A DNA stretch of 64,000 nt, taken from assembly GCA_012295275.1 (NCBI GenBank), contig CM022669.1:2349140-2413139 (forward strand), written 5' to 3'. Shown piece after piece: positions 1 to 13,200 of this stretch (position 1 is its first letter; every line of letters begins with the position of its first letter). The notes beneath the pieces are model-generated. The model had not been told where the DNA came from. It saw only the letters and a list, made by a program, of their open reading frames with translations, and did no database searches. This DNA comes from Chrysomallon squamiferum (Eukaryota > Mollusca > Gastropoda > Neomphalida > Peltospiridae). Position numbers and translations under genes: made by a program.

Positions 1-1107
1 AAATAAAGAATCTTTTTTTTTGTTAGAATAGCATTAATACAAAAATAAAGTTAAAAAGAAGTAATATATGTAAATAAGTAAGTAAATAAATAATAAAAGT
101 TAAAATAGAACGTAGGTAAATAAATAAAACAAAAGAAGTAAAAACACTTGCTATATAATTACATATGATGCTTAAGCGACAACTTATAATCTAATCCTGT
201 GAAAGTAAAGAATTATCTGATTTCATGTCACCCAGAGTTTTAATCACGAATATTTATATATCTGTATCTCTACATCCCTATCACAGTGACCTTATAATTA
301 CCTCAGTTATGAGAAGTGATCCATAAAACAGAACTTTTCCTTGTTACATCATTTGCCACTACGACCAGGCAATATCACTTCATTCTTCGATATGTTGACC
401 CACACACCCTTTGAAACCATCTTTCATACACCTGTATATTCACAGAACAGTCCCAACGCGAACGCCTTCTTGGGAGCCGGCGAATATAAGTGATTACGCC
501 CAGTACGACTGTCCGGAATCCAACAGGCAAATATTCACTATTGACAAAATTCGTATTATCTTCACACTTGTAGCAAAACTTGCCTCACCCTGACTCGTCG
601 CCAGTCAGATCAATGGAGAGAAAGGAGAGCAGAGAAAATAGTGTTAAAGTTGTCCGCGTAGATACAGTTTAAAGTAACCCCGTGTTAAGTACACTGTAAA
701 TATGAGTTTGACTGGACAGGAATCCTTGCGTACCAGTGATGGACCTCACACATTTTTCTTCATACTGTTTGTATGTTTTGTTAATGTTGTTCTGTAATGA
801 TATGTTAATACTTCATTTTGTTGGTATGTTAAAACAGCATTTCAGAGCCTTGTTAATAAAACATCATTTCTGTAATTCATTAGTTTGTTAACATTGTACA
901 CTTGTTTGTTAGTAATCACTTTCATGCTTTATTAATAGTTTTGCATTGGTTTGCTATGTAAGGACACATTTGTAATAGAAAGTTGTCAAAAAAATAAATA
1001 AATGCTCTGTCAAATTCAGAAAATGTCAGGAATGACAAGTTCGAACAGAATTTAGAACCAAACCATAAATTCTATCGATAGTGCTATAGGAAATCTTAAA
1101 GATTATG

Positions 1108-1108
<1 letters not shown>
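1..1108. other. AT-rich intergenic stretch, no gene seen
   Basis: I see no exon with plausible splice borders and no recognisable protein here. Short open frames, for example around 411-593, look like chance. The stretch near 440-620 is less AT-rich than its surroundings but gives no family I recognise. Confidence 0.5.

Positions 1109-1192
<84 letters not shown>
1109..1192. repeat. (CT)n microsatellite, about 42 units
   Basis: An uninterrupted CT dinucleotide tract lies in the left intergenic region. It is flanked by AT-rich single-copy-looking DNA and has no link to a gene model. Confidence 0.98.
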
Positions 1193-1195
<3 letters not shown>

Positions 1196-1599
1196 GCAAA
1201 ATATATTGTTCTTTTCTTTCTTGACATGCAGGAGCAGATCAGTTGATTTGTTTTAACGTCATAAATGAATATAGGTATATATATATATATATCTGTAATG
1301 TTTTTTTTTTACTAATTTACAACATTATCACGGACAACTCGTTTAATTTACCGACGTAATAGATAAATTATGATAGTAATAGGTTCCCGTTAACCGAGAG
1401 TTGAATTTAGGTTTTAAATTATGTATGTAAAAAAAACGAAATCGATAGAACATTTTTACCCATCAATCTATTTTTCCTGTGGCTTAGAAATATATACAGT
1501 TTTACATTATTTAATGTGGCTGTCAACAAGAAAACAGACACATCTAGTTTATTGTCTTTACTAATGAATGGTGACCAGGACACAGCATCGGCATTATTT

Positions 1600-2640
1600 C
1601 AATATTGCTGCTATAATTTCATTAGCGACAGTAATAGCAGACAGATCGCTGGTATTCGTGGACATGGTACTGATAGTACTACTGACGGTAATGGCTGCGG
1701 TATCGGTGATGTTAATGCACATGATAGTGCTTGTAGTAGTGAGAGTAGTAACACACTTACCAGTGGTATTAATACATATGGGATTGGTAGACATGGTAGT
1801 ACTCGTAGTAGTGATCGTAAAGTGAGAAGTAATGGTGGTAAGGCTGCTATTACCATCACTACTATCAGAACTATAATGTGTATTAATACCACCGATACCT
1901 CTGCCATTGTCATCACTATTACTGGCACTGCCATGTCTAGGGATACCACCAGTAAGGCTGCTATTACCATCACTACTGCTAGCACTGTCACGTGTATTAA
2001 TATCACTGGTAGGTTTCCTATTACTATCAGGACTACGAGCACTATCATGTTTATTAATACAACCGTTACCACTGCCATTACCATCACTGCTACCAGTACT
2101 ATCATGTGTATTAATTCCACTGGTGATTTTCCTATTACCATCACTTCTATCAGCACTATCATGTTTGATAATAATACCGATACCTCTGCTATTACGATCA
2201 CTACTACCAGCACTACAATGTTTACAAATACCACCGATCTGGCTGCTTTCATCAGCACTACCACCATTACAGTCATTTGCATTAATAGCCCTGGTAAGTC
2301 TCCTATTACCGTCACTACCACAAGCACTACCATGTGTATTAATACCACAAATGCAGCTGCCAGCACAGACATGTTTATTAATACAAACGTTTCCGCTGCT
2401 ATTGCTATCATTACTATAAGCACTACTATCTGCACGAATATCACCGACCTGTCTGGTAATACTATCACTACTACCAGGACTACCATGTCTACAAATACTA
2501 GCAGTAAGGCGGCTATTACCATCAGTACTACCAGCAGTATCGTGTATTAATACCACTGGTAAGTATCACTACTACCAGCTCTATCGTGTGTTAACAGCAC
2601 CGATATAAGGCTGCCATTACATCACTACTACCACAGTATT
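1600..2640. repeat. 57-bp minisatellite with an internal change of orientation
   Basis: From about 1850 to 2550 the sequence repeats every 57 bp (19 codons), with steps of ATTACCATCACTACT-like sequence followed by a TGTATTAATAC-like core. From about 1640 to 1845 the same unit appears as its reverse complement, so the array flips head-to-head near 1840-1850. I count roughly 4 units in the first orientation and about 12 in the second, decaying after 2550. The unit length is a multiple of three, so long open frames exist on both strands. They are periodic and composition-biased, and I do not call them genes. Confidence 0.85.
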
Positions 2641-2658
2641 GTTTATTATTACAACCAT

Positions 2659-2700
2659 AAAATATCCTCCAGAATGATATCATTCTGTCGATTCAAACAT
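2659..2700. repeat. Dispersed repeat with an 18-bp palindrome, copy 1
   Basis: About 42 bp here closely match 36848-36889. The core at 2670-2687 (CAGAATGATATCATTCTG) is a perfect palindrome. The second copy has one change in the core. This points to a dispersed repeat fragment. Confidence 0.7.
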
Positions 2701-2984
2701 AGCGTAAGATATGTATATTCCCAGCAACCTTGCCATGGTGTAGGGGTGAATATTCTCAGAATGGCCAATAACTGTAGTAATCCACTAAAACACTAACAGA
2801 TCAAAAGAGTAAAAATCTGTCAGGCGGAAATGGGATGCTGAAAACTTAAAATAAAGAACCACTGCTTTATGCTGCATACTGTTTACTGAAATATTTTGCA
2901 AATAGCTAGTTTTCCATAGCATTATTATTATTATTATTAGGGTTAGCTTCATATTTTGTGAAATGTTAATGCCCCAAAATTATA

Positions 2985-3127
2985 TTAAACAAACACGTCT
3001 GTGCGTAATATTTGCCAATTCATATTGTGTACATTATCCAAATGGACATTCCAAAGTTAATAACTCAAATATTGTTTTTCTTTCATTCTTTCTTGAAAAG
3101 GCTGTCACAGATGAAACAGATTTTGCA
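2985..3127. repeat. Duplicated segment, copy 1 (order A-B)
   Basis: Segment A (about 2985-3022, containing AACAAACACGTCTGTG) is followed by segment B (about 3022-3127, containing ATGGACATTCCAAAGTTA and GAAAAGGCTGTCACAGA). Both recur downstream at 3847-4055 in the opposite order. No protein is supported. Confidence 0.75.
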
Positions 3128-3846
3128 CAAGAATCTCAACAAACTTACAAACATTATTTTGCTTTAGTTGGCAGATAGAAAGGAAGAAGAAAAAATATAT
3201 TTAAATCTCTCCTCTTCATTACCAGCAGGTAATAAAACGTAACCTGACTCACAGCAACAGGCGTAACAGCATCTCACTGGGCTCGATTCCAGCGATGTAC
3301 AACAAAGACGTGATACATGCTGGCGTTGTATAACTGGCCCAACCACTGCATGTCGCTTTGTATGACGAGTCAAACCAATTAAATCCATCCGACATAATGC
3401 GAAATAATTTTAATAAATTTATTTTCCTTAACTTCCCAATTTTTGCATGGTTTTTCACATTTTGACGTAAAAGAGCAAAGATGAAGAATTATTTTGTAAC
3501 AGAAAACTTTGGCAGTTCAAAATTGACTAGTGAAGCGTTAGAATAGGAAGACAAAAAGAAACCAAATAAATTATCATGTTTTATTCTGAACAATGCCACA
3601 GTCAAGGAGGATATTAACTAAGTAGTTTATAGGTAATTATTATTATAACATTTCCGACTTAACTTTCAAAACACATGATCACAAATGTTACAATTTAAAG
3701 TACAATCCTGTAAATATTTAAGGTAATTGAAATCTGCCTTGTGAAACTTTAGTTATTTTAAGTATATTTCATATGAAAATGTGTAATTATTCAGTCTTAT
3801 AAATTAAAAGACTGGATAATTATTTTGGAAATATCCTCTTTATTTT
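3128..3846. other. Spacer between duplicated segments
   Basis: This AT-rich DNA sits between the two copies of the duplicated segment. A slightly less AT-rich patch at 3240-3390 contains a GGCTCGATTCC-like string resembling a tRNA B box. I found no matching A box or cloverleaf, so no tRNA or SINE is called. Confidence 0.4.
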
Positions 3847-4055
3847 ATATTGTGTACATCATCTGAATGGACATTCCAAAGTTAGAATATTATTAATTCT
3901 TGTATATATAATTATCATTAATAACTCAAATATTGTTTTGCCTTCATTCTTGTTTCTTGAAAAGGCTGTCACAGAGTAAACAGATTTTGCTTCGATTCAA
4001 TACATTTTATTATTTTCAACAAACACATGTCTGTGGGTAATGTTTACCATTTCAA
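3847..4055. repeat. Duplicated segment, copy 2 (order B-A)
   Basis: B' at 3847-3990 matches 3022-3127 but carries about 38 extra bases in the middle. A' at about 4018-4055 matches 2985-3022. Both copies are in the same orientation as copy 1, but their order is reversed. Confidence 0.75.
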
Positions 4056-4748
4056 CTTCTACAATAAAACAAAAAACAACTGGAATGATGTAGAGAATAA
4101 CAAAAACTGTACAGTTTTAAAGTGAGAAAAAACAATTACAGGGAACTATTAAATTTTTAAAACTTTCTCCTAATTTACAGAGAGTAAACTGCAGACTATT
4201 AAAATAAAAAAATAATGAAATTCTAAGCAGTAATTCTGTGTTAATATTATAAAAAAACTTCACTGAATGCAAGCCAAATTCTTGTGAAAATTTGTTTTAG
4301 TTAAATTTAAATTTCATACCACAACCCAAACATAAAAACAAACCACCCACAAAATAACAAATATCCCCACCCTTCCCACCAAACATCATGCCCAAACTCC
4401 ATCCCAGCACCAAATAGCAATAACTGTTTTGTTTTACAATGGATATTCTGTATGAGTAAAACTAGTATTTAAGTATTATTACTGTATCATTATTGAGCAG
4501 ACAAAAATATGTTGTGTTTTGAGTTTTCTTAAATATTTACAAAAGTAAATGTCAGTAACAGCACAGAATACTAATAAAGCAGCAATTCAAACTAAATGCC
4601 TTCAGCAATTGAGCAGACAACAATTTCTTTTTACATTTGTACAAACTATCATCATATACATTAGAGATTATTTGTATTTAGAGAGAATGTTTTGGCAGAT
4701 TCCAGTAACACGCAAAATATACATTATATATTATGAACTGTTACTAAC

Positions 4749-4784
<36 letters not shown>

Positions 4785-7236
4785 TACACGTAAAACTTCT
4801 AGTGACGTATTATATAGATATCTGTAATTATATGTCTAATCATCAAAGATGAAATATATGTAATACTGTGGTAGATTGAACACAAGTCTTTGCGCAACGA
4901 AGAGACATGTTTTAACAAAAAGACCCCAAAGACCATGGAATGAAATCCTAACACTGACAAAAGAATTTAGCATAATGTTATTTTGTTCAAACAAATACTT
5001 TTTAAAATACACTTCACATATGGGAAAGTGCTTTCTTGTAATCCATACTGTAAGTTAAATAAATGTCAACAAAGTCACCTTGCCAGAAACTTTGAAAAAA
5101 AAATCTTACTTAAATAATACTGTTCATTAAATGAAAAGATTATTATTGTTAAAAACATTCTGTCTCATTTAAGTCAAATGAAGAGAAGATTTTAACCTTT
5201 ATAAATTTTTTTTATAAAAATGTCTGTTATCAGAACTAAACAATGTTTAAATATTATTAAAAAATATATTTAAACTTCCCCATTATGCTCTCATTTTTCT
5301 ATACTAGTAATTAATTTAAGTTCTTAATCTTTTTTCTGCAAGTAATGTCACTGCAAAATGTGTAATCTGGTTTAACAAAATAGTCTGTAGTATTGCAAGA
5401 AAATTAAGAAGGCACAAAGTCCTATGTACATGGTTAGGAAATCCAGCAGCTTCCATACAAATAAGACGACGCATGAAATGAAAAAGATACAAACACTATA
5501 GAAAAAACAAAACATAGTACATGTCAGTATTAGTATGGCAACAACAAAGTTACAGGACAAAACAATTTCAAAGTAATATCTCAGCATTATTTAAATACCA
5601 TGCAACTTACCAAAATCATACAAAATTATATTTAAAAAAGAAAGGAAGCAATTCATATAAAATCATCACCTTATATAACAACCTGAAAACAAATGAAGGG
5701 GGTTAAAGAAAACCCTAACAGTTCAAACCAAATATTATTGCACTGATAAATCTAAAACAATTTAACACCTACAAGAACAAAATGTCATATTTTTACAGGT
5801 AATGGAAAATAATGTCAAGTTAAACTTCACAAATGTTTCAATTGCAACAATAACATAAATATTAATGGCATTTAAAGAAAGGAATAAATATGTTAAAATT
5901 ATATGGATGTCAGATATGGTGAGAGAAAAAAAAAAGTTTGTATATATGTAATAATAATAATAAATTAGAAAATAATAGTATATAATTATATTATTAAAAT
6001 TTTAAAATTTTATAACTGGGCCAGACATTAGTTACATTTACCTTTTCTGAATCTAAGTAGTGTTTTTCTTCTATGTACAGATATACATAAATCTTTCAAA
6101 ACAAGAACAAAAATAAAAATGTAAATATATATTAAAAAAAGAAAATTCCTTTCCAAATTGAAATTGAAGAAATTTATACTTATTATGGTATTAAGAAAAC
6201 AAAACTGATATTTATTACACATTAACATATATGTAAGTATTTAGTAATAGTAACACATGAAAATAATAAGACATACAGACTAGATGGAAATAATGAAATT
6301 TAAACCCCCCACAAAAAAGGTAGAGTATTAACATGTGAGCAGATGAGTAGGCTGACCAAAAGCAAGCATTCACAGTCACTTTGTCATCACCACTGTATTT
6401 ACAAAAAATTTAACAGAGAACAACAAAAAAGGATCCTCATTGTATAAACTACAGCAATAAAAACAACAACTAACTATACTTCAAGTCTGTTTTTGTTTTT
6501 TTACACACAGAAGAGACAAACATGTTTAAACTCATTGTTAACACATTTAAAGAGGTTCACATTTTCAATTGGCAATGCAATCTTTACAAACTTCAGTAAA
6601 TTTTTAAAATGTATTACAAATATATTTCATTAATGTTATCTTAGGGAATTTACTTTACAAAATATACTCCATCTCTCAAGACCACATGTATTAACAATCC
6701 TTTTTTCACAAACATTGTCTTATTTAGATCATATGCATTAATACAGGAAATTCGTTTTCAAAGAATAATGTCCAATTTAAATCTTATTTAGTAACACAAC
6801 TGCAATAATGACCAATGATCAGTTAATATCATTATTTTTGTACAGTAATTATTGTTAACCATGTACCATCTTAGGCTACATTCACAAAGTAATGAACTGC
6901 ATATCTGACCTAGAGAAATGTTGTTATTTGCTATCACTAACTTTACTTTAACCTACATGAATATCAATACAGTATCCCTGGTGAGGTTACTGATAGATAT
7001 AATATTTTAAAAGATGGCCTGATAATGATTTATGTTAGTTTAAAGAAACTGCAATGAAGATCAGTAAAGTACTTATAACTTCATATAAATTGTCTTCTAA
7101 GTTATTAATGTAGGTTCAGTTAAATGTTTTACATTTTGTTTCAAAACAAATAAACAAAAATGTCATGAAAAGCAGTTGATTAATTCCCAAATAACTTCGT
7201 TTACAACATGGCAAACTCTACTGGCTGGAAGAGGTC
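4056..7236. other. Region downstream of DENND4, probably partly its 3' UTR
   Basis: This AT-rich sequence directly follows the DENND4 stop codon on the minus strand. Minus-strand transcription would continue through it toward lower coordinates. TTTATT strings (AATAAA on the minus strand) occur, but I cannot choose the true polyadenylation site. A TA/CA microsatellite lies at about 4750-4792. No further exon is supported. Confidence 0.4.
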
Positions 7237-10200
7237 TCAGATTTCAAGGTCCACAAACACACGTCTGCAGTGAATGATGTGATCATTTCTTGGTTTATCA
7301 TTGGCTTGCAGACGTTTCTCCTCTCCTGCTGTTAGTTTGGCAAATGCCAGAGCAAATTCTCTGTCAAATGCATCTGAAATAAAAACAATGTTCAAAAAAT
7401 TAATTTTTTAAAAACTGTAAAACCAAAGAACCAAATCCACAACCTCATAAAAACCTACTAGATCAGTGATATTTTCTTTAAGTTTAACAGCACAGAAATA
7501 GACTTACAACATATTGTAGTCTTTTATATCTGTAGATATTTATTTTTTTATTATTATTATTGTAATGTGTATTTGTAATTTGTAATTTCATTTATTAGAG
7601 ATTGAGTAATATACTAATAATTTTAAAATATCAGGCTAGCACTATTCCTAATATTATTATTACTTTTTTCTTTTTATTTCAGTTGTGTGATTTAAGACAA
7701 GTAAAAGTTTTTACCATGGTCAATATTTTCGCGACCACAAGCACTGAAGGCAAGGAAGAGTATTTCACGGTACAGACTACGGAACTGGAGTTTCTTTCTC
7801 CGCATTCGCCGTCGACTGTTAATAATCAGCTTGATGGGAGAAAGAACATCGTTACACTGTATGTTGGAGATTATCTGATGCATGACACTGAAAAAACACC
7901 AACAATACAGCACTTTCAGTTTTTTCCTTATTATATAAAAAAGTGAAATTGAAAGTAACCAAACTGGTACAGTGGTAATAACTAATTTTTAAAAATGTCT
8001 GGAACCTATGGTGATAGAAATTAAAACAATCTGCCACTAATATATGTCAGCTCTGACTACAAACCAGCATAGTATAAAATCTATCAATTTAGCTTGGTTT
8101 ATGCTAGTGGTAAATCCGTATCACTAGATCTTTAATCCTCCTTCATAATGCTTTATATACATCAGATCACTACTCATTTATTGCACCTAAAATAACTTAA
8201 TCTAGACATTTAAAGATATGCAATTATTAAATGAAATCAGAACTCAAAAATGCAAACATAAAAGAAAAATAATAAAGTTTAAGTTATACTGAACAAACAA
8301 CACCAATGTATCTGAAAACAGCAGCGTACTTACGGTGTACTAACATGCTGTGTTTCAGTTATCAAGGCATCTAAAGTAGATGAATGATGACCTGGAATGG
8401 AAGAAAAACTAAAATTACATTTTTACTTAATTATTGCTAACAATATATATTTGGAAATTATTAATCTTAAGTATACTTGAAAGAAGTAAATCTGCTGGTA
8501 TGCTATTTGAGACAAATAATAACAGAGTACACAACAATCAATCTTTATCATTTAGCTGTTGTAAAGATAATCAAATTAAGTATAAGGGTCATTCTGTATC
8601 AAATCACCCAATGGGTTAAACCCGACCATCTCAGATTTTTATCAACAATACCAATTTTATGAAGATTGGATCAGTAGTTCCTGAGATATGAGGGTTCAAA
8701 GGTCACATTTTTGTCAAAAATCTCAAAATTTGGTAGGCCATATTTCCCACACCACTGGTCCGACTGGGCTAAAATTTCAGATTTGGTGCTGTGGGATCCC
8801 AATCAACAAGTATACCAAGTTTTATAAAAGTCTGAGACGGTTGGGTTTAAATTTCTTTTTTTGGGGGCGATTTGACATGGAATGACCCATAATTAGTTTT
8901 GTCTATGTTTCTTCAGTATTACAAAAAAAAGTCACTGATCATCTATTTTTTAGGTAATGAAGTGCAAAATGAATATTAAGATTAAAAAATAATATATATA
9001 TATATATATAGGTACAGGCAGGCAAATTTTTTCTGAAATTAATTTCACATAAAATAGCACATAATGAAAGCTGTAGCAAAATAAATGAAAACACACAAAA
9101 AATTATGACTCTATCTCCAGCAGTTAAAAAGATATATACGACAGGTATTTGGTTGTTTTTTAGCCCTATTTTGGCTAATTAGCAGAAAGGACTACTTTGG
9201 TCAACTGTAGTTTGAAAAGTAATTGACACAAAAGGCTGAAAATCAGCAAGAGTGATGGTACCAACTTGCTAAATGAGTTCAGACCTGTATGTTTGTATGT
9301 GTGTTGACAATAACATGCTGAACATGCCAAAATCTTCAAAATGACACATGGCAGAATGACTAAAAGTTCAAATAGACACTGTGGTTTCAGTTTTTGTCTT
9401 ATTTGACAAATTCAACCTGTGTTGTGAACAATTCGTCATGATCTTTCTAATGACATACTTGAATTTAACATTTGTAATAAAAAAAAAAAAAAAAAAAAAT
9501 TCTGCCAAGGCAATAAAAAAATAAATAATTTACCTTTTTAATTTATATAGAACAGCACAACTTTATTTACATAAGCAGCTACAATTTTTACTCTATTAAA
9601 TAATTGGTAGTAATAAGTTAAGATACTGTGATATATAAATAAAGGTCTGCATGCATTTGATGTTTAACCATAATCCTTTGCAATACATAAACTCAGCTAA
9701 TCCTTGGAGCCAACTTCAGGAAGGTGTTGCAGGTATTAATTAGGGACAATAAAATGTATGTAATCATGAGACTAGAGGCAATTAAAGACACAGGTGTTCA
9801 TTTGAAGCAAACATAAAATAATTTTCTTAGCTTTGTACTTGCTGCGATTTGACAGCAAACAAAAGTTACCTATCATCTGACCACTGTTGAAATTTTCTCT
9901 GATAGAGCTTATCAACAAGCAAAATTAATGTTTTAAAACTGATCAATTTATGATTTTACATTTTAAAAAAGTGATTAGATTTTTATTCAGCATTCCATCA
10001 ATACCTCTGAATACATTGTTCTATTATGTTGTATAATTTGTTATGTTTACGATTCTTAATTCGACATTTATCGCAAGAATTTTGAAAGCAAAATAATCGA
10101 CGGTTTTAAACTGAAGATAGTAATCGGCAAAACAACGTTAATTTTATTTATTTCAGAACGCATGTTCGCTCCCACATGCTATAATGTATACACTAAAAGT

Positions 10201-13200
10201 AGGAACTTTAAAGAAAAACAAACAGCCAACAAGTTATTAAAAATATAAACAACATATAAATATAATCATTTTAAACAGCGCCAGACCTTTCTAGCTGTAC
10301 ATAAGATCTACGGCAATTTTGTTCTGTAAAAAAAGTAACGTAATGGCGATTTCGCTAAGCACATGCTACGTTCAAATGCGGAGCATGTTTTTGCCAAAGA
10401 CGACACACCATAGTGTCGCACATTGTTTGAAAGGTAATTGAATGATCTTTCATTTGATCCCATAGGTTTTATTTTCAGCCAGTTTTTTTCAAAACAGGTT
10501 TGATGGCATGAAAAAGTACATTTTTGGACACAACTTTTGATATAAGCCATTACCAGCGACAACATGCACACTGTTAGAAAGATTGAACTTTGACCCTCCT
10601 AGGTTTGCTAAAAATAACATTGAAGCCATTTTGGTGAAAACAAGCCAGGCATTTGTAGAGCGACCCTATTTTAGGACTTTTTACTCCACACTGTTAATTG
10701 CTGACCACGGGCGCCGAAGTGCGTTTACCCCCATCGCGCTCAACACTCTCGTACAAAGAACTGATTTAACATACAACAAGAAAAAACAACACCATTTAAA
10801 AGAGCACATAAAGATCTTTAGTTACATGTATCTGATTTTTATGGTAGGATTTATAGAAGGGATTTGGGAGTGGAGGAAAATGGACAAAATCTGAACTTTT
10901 AACAGCTTCGACCAATTATATTGGCTAGGCTGCCGGTACCTAATATATATGTAAAAATGTCATATACATCTGATATCAGAAGTATTTATTTATGAATCTA
11001 ACAAAGATTACATTTTTATAAATTTCATGGGAAAATATTAAAAAAGGAATCGAAGCACTAAAGGGGAAAATCCACAAATCAAGAAAAGAAAACATGATTT
11101 AGATTTGTTAGTGAATTTTCTTAAGTAAGTTAAAAGACAAAAACAAAAACAGATGAGAAATATGTCAGCATTTATTACAGGTAGCCGCATAGTATTTTAA
11201 ATTAATGGATGTCGGTAGCATGACAATAAATATTTCTGTAGATACAAATAACTTACGAGACTCCCAAGCAGAATAAAGTGGAAGACCAACTTCTTCATGT
11301 ATTCTAATATTGTCCCACATTGGGCGAAGCAAAACATGTTTACTGTCATTGAGCAGCTGGTGTTTTTCTGAAGTCTGACAATAAATAAATAAATGAAATA
11401 ATGGCCTACAAAGCATTTATTCTTTATCTTAAATATATTAGTCAATTAAATGCCAACTAAAATATTTTATGTATTATGACAAACAAATAATTATTTTTTG
11501 CTATATCCTATGCTATGAAAATCAAACATTCAAATATTTTATCATGATAAATGAATTAACTAAGTTAAATTTTAAGAAACCCCCAAAATACTTACATCTG
11601 GATACTTGCTGATGCTACTGGCAGTAAGAAGGAATCCAAGCAGATGACTAGGAACATCTATTCTCTTGAAAAACCAGACCTACAATGCACAACACAACCA
11701 ATGACACACACACAGCAGGGATTTACTAATACGCATAAAACTTTTCTAAACCATCTACCAATACTGATAAATACAAATAATTTACAAGAAGTAAACTAAT
11801 TATTAACGAAAATAAAAATCTAGAAAAAAATATTATAAATAAATATATTTTCTACCAAACACTTTTTTGGAAACAGCAATTACATAATATTCAGCAGCCA
11901 ACTGACAAAAATATAATCAGTAAGTATATATATAAAAAAAAATGTATCATTTAAAATATTAAAATTAATCAGTTAAGTTTAATCAATTTGCTGACTTACT
12001 AGATTCCAAAACAGAATGTTGTGTTCATCTATAAACTTTGGAGAAGCCAGAACCTCATCACCTTCATTGTCAAGAAGATGCTCAATCTCCTTGCGCAGGA
12101 CGATGGGGCTAAGGTAGGGTACACTGATAGGTGCAATGGATGAGGTCGTTCTGTCAAAATAAACATTTCCTGTATAAAATACTGATTTATTTGTAAGATG
12201 TAACTCAACAACTTGATAACTGATATTTCTGTTTTCAGTATTTATTTTCAAAATGTTCAGGTTCTGCATTAATAATCACAGACTGATTAAGGTAAGAATA
12301 TTTGCTGTTGTTCTCACACAATTTGCTGACAGTTTGAATTAGGAATGAATTGTAAGGTTTTTCTTGTCTTGTTGTAGTAAAAAAAAAGAAAAAAAAAAAA
12401 AAGAAGATAAGTTATTGATTTGAAAAACAAAAAGTTGCAGAAAAAATCGCCTATGATTAAAAATATGACACCTATTATAACACAAATTTTAATGTATTCT
12501 GTAATAATCTTTGACAACTATAAATTTACAATACTATCACTAATTTCTTCTTATAAACCCCAGTTTACTTTCAGTGATTAAAAGTTTTATTCAAACATTT
12601 ATCTTCAAAGGTGAAAAATACCCCACAATCATAATAAAAATAAATAAATAAAAATAAATTTAAACATTTTGAATTAAAAATAAAATATATATAAACAAAA
12701 AAGTAATTTCTTTGCAATAAATCCTAATACCTTAACATGCACTCTCTCTGAAATTCTGGAGTGTTAGGTGGTTTTGATAAATCAGAGGGAAGTCTTGTTG
12801 CTTTTATTTCTGGTTGTGCTTTTTCTGATCTTTGTGGTGATGGTGGTTCTGATTGTTTCTTAGTTGAGCCTTTTGTATCAACTGAATCTGATGACGAAAA
12901 GCTTGCATCCTCAAAGTCTGTACAGCCTGTGAAGCACTCACTTGTCGAGCGTCTTCGAGCTTGTAACTTCCAGTCTAGGTGGTTATCTGCTGAGTAAGTG
13001 TTTCTTAATCTGATTTCTTCTTGACAGCAAGGTGGCTGTGGCAAGTCACTGCTTGATGTAGAGCTTGATTCACCTTGTTGATAACGCTTCATCCGTTCCT
13101 GAATCCGATGACGTAAAAGTGTCCTTTCGGGATTGTTACTGTCCACATTTCTCCAATCCTAAAACAAAACAAAATTAAATTAAATTAAATTAAAAAAGAG

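Larger units (their letters stand above)
7237..13158 (-). other. DENND4: DENND4 exons 28-34: conserved C-terminus
   Basis: Exon 28 is low-complexity. Exons 29-34 encode [68 protein letters not shown] and [18 protein letters not shown], ending VFVDLEI and stop at 7239-7237. The 58-nt exon 32 (8391-8334) is short but is the only piece that bridges the phases of exons 31 and 33. Confidence 0.93.

Noticed and set aside
1516-2556. Long open frames on both strands (344 and 320 codons)
   Set aside because: They are produced by a 57-bp minisatellite whose unit length is a multiple of three; there are no splice or start features and no known domain.
3270-3300. tRNA B-box-like string GGCTCGATTCC
   Set aside because: No A box at a suitable distance and no cloverleaf could be drawn, so neither a tRNA nor a SINE is supported.
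8688-8885. 65-codon open frame
   Set aside because: It lies wholly inside the MITE-like element and resembles no transposase.
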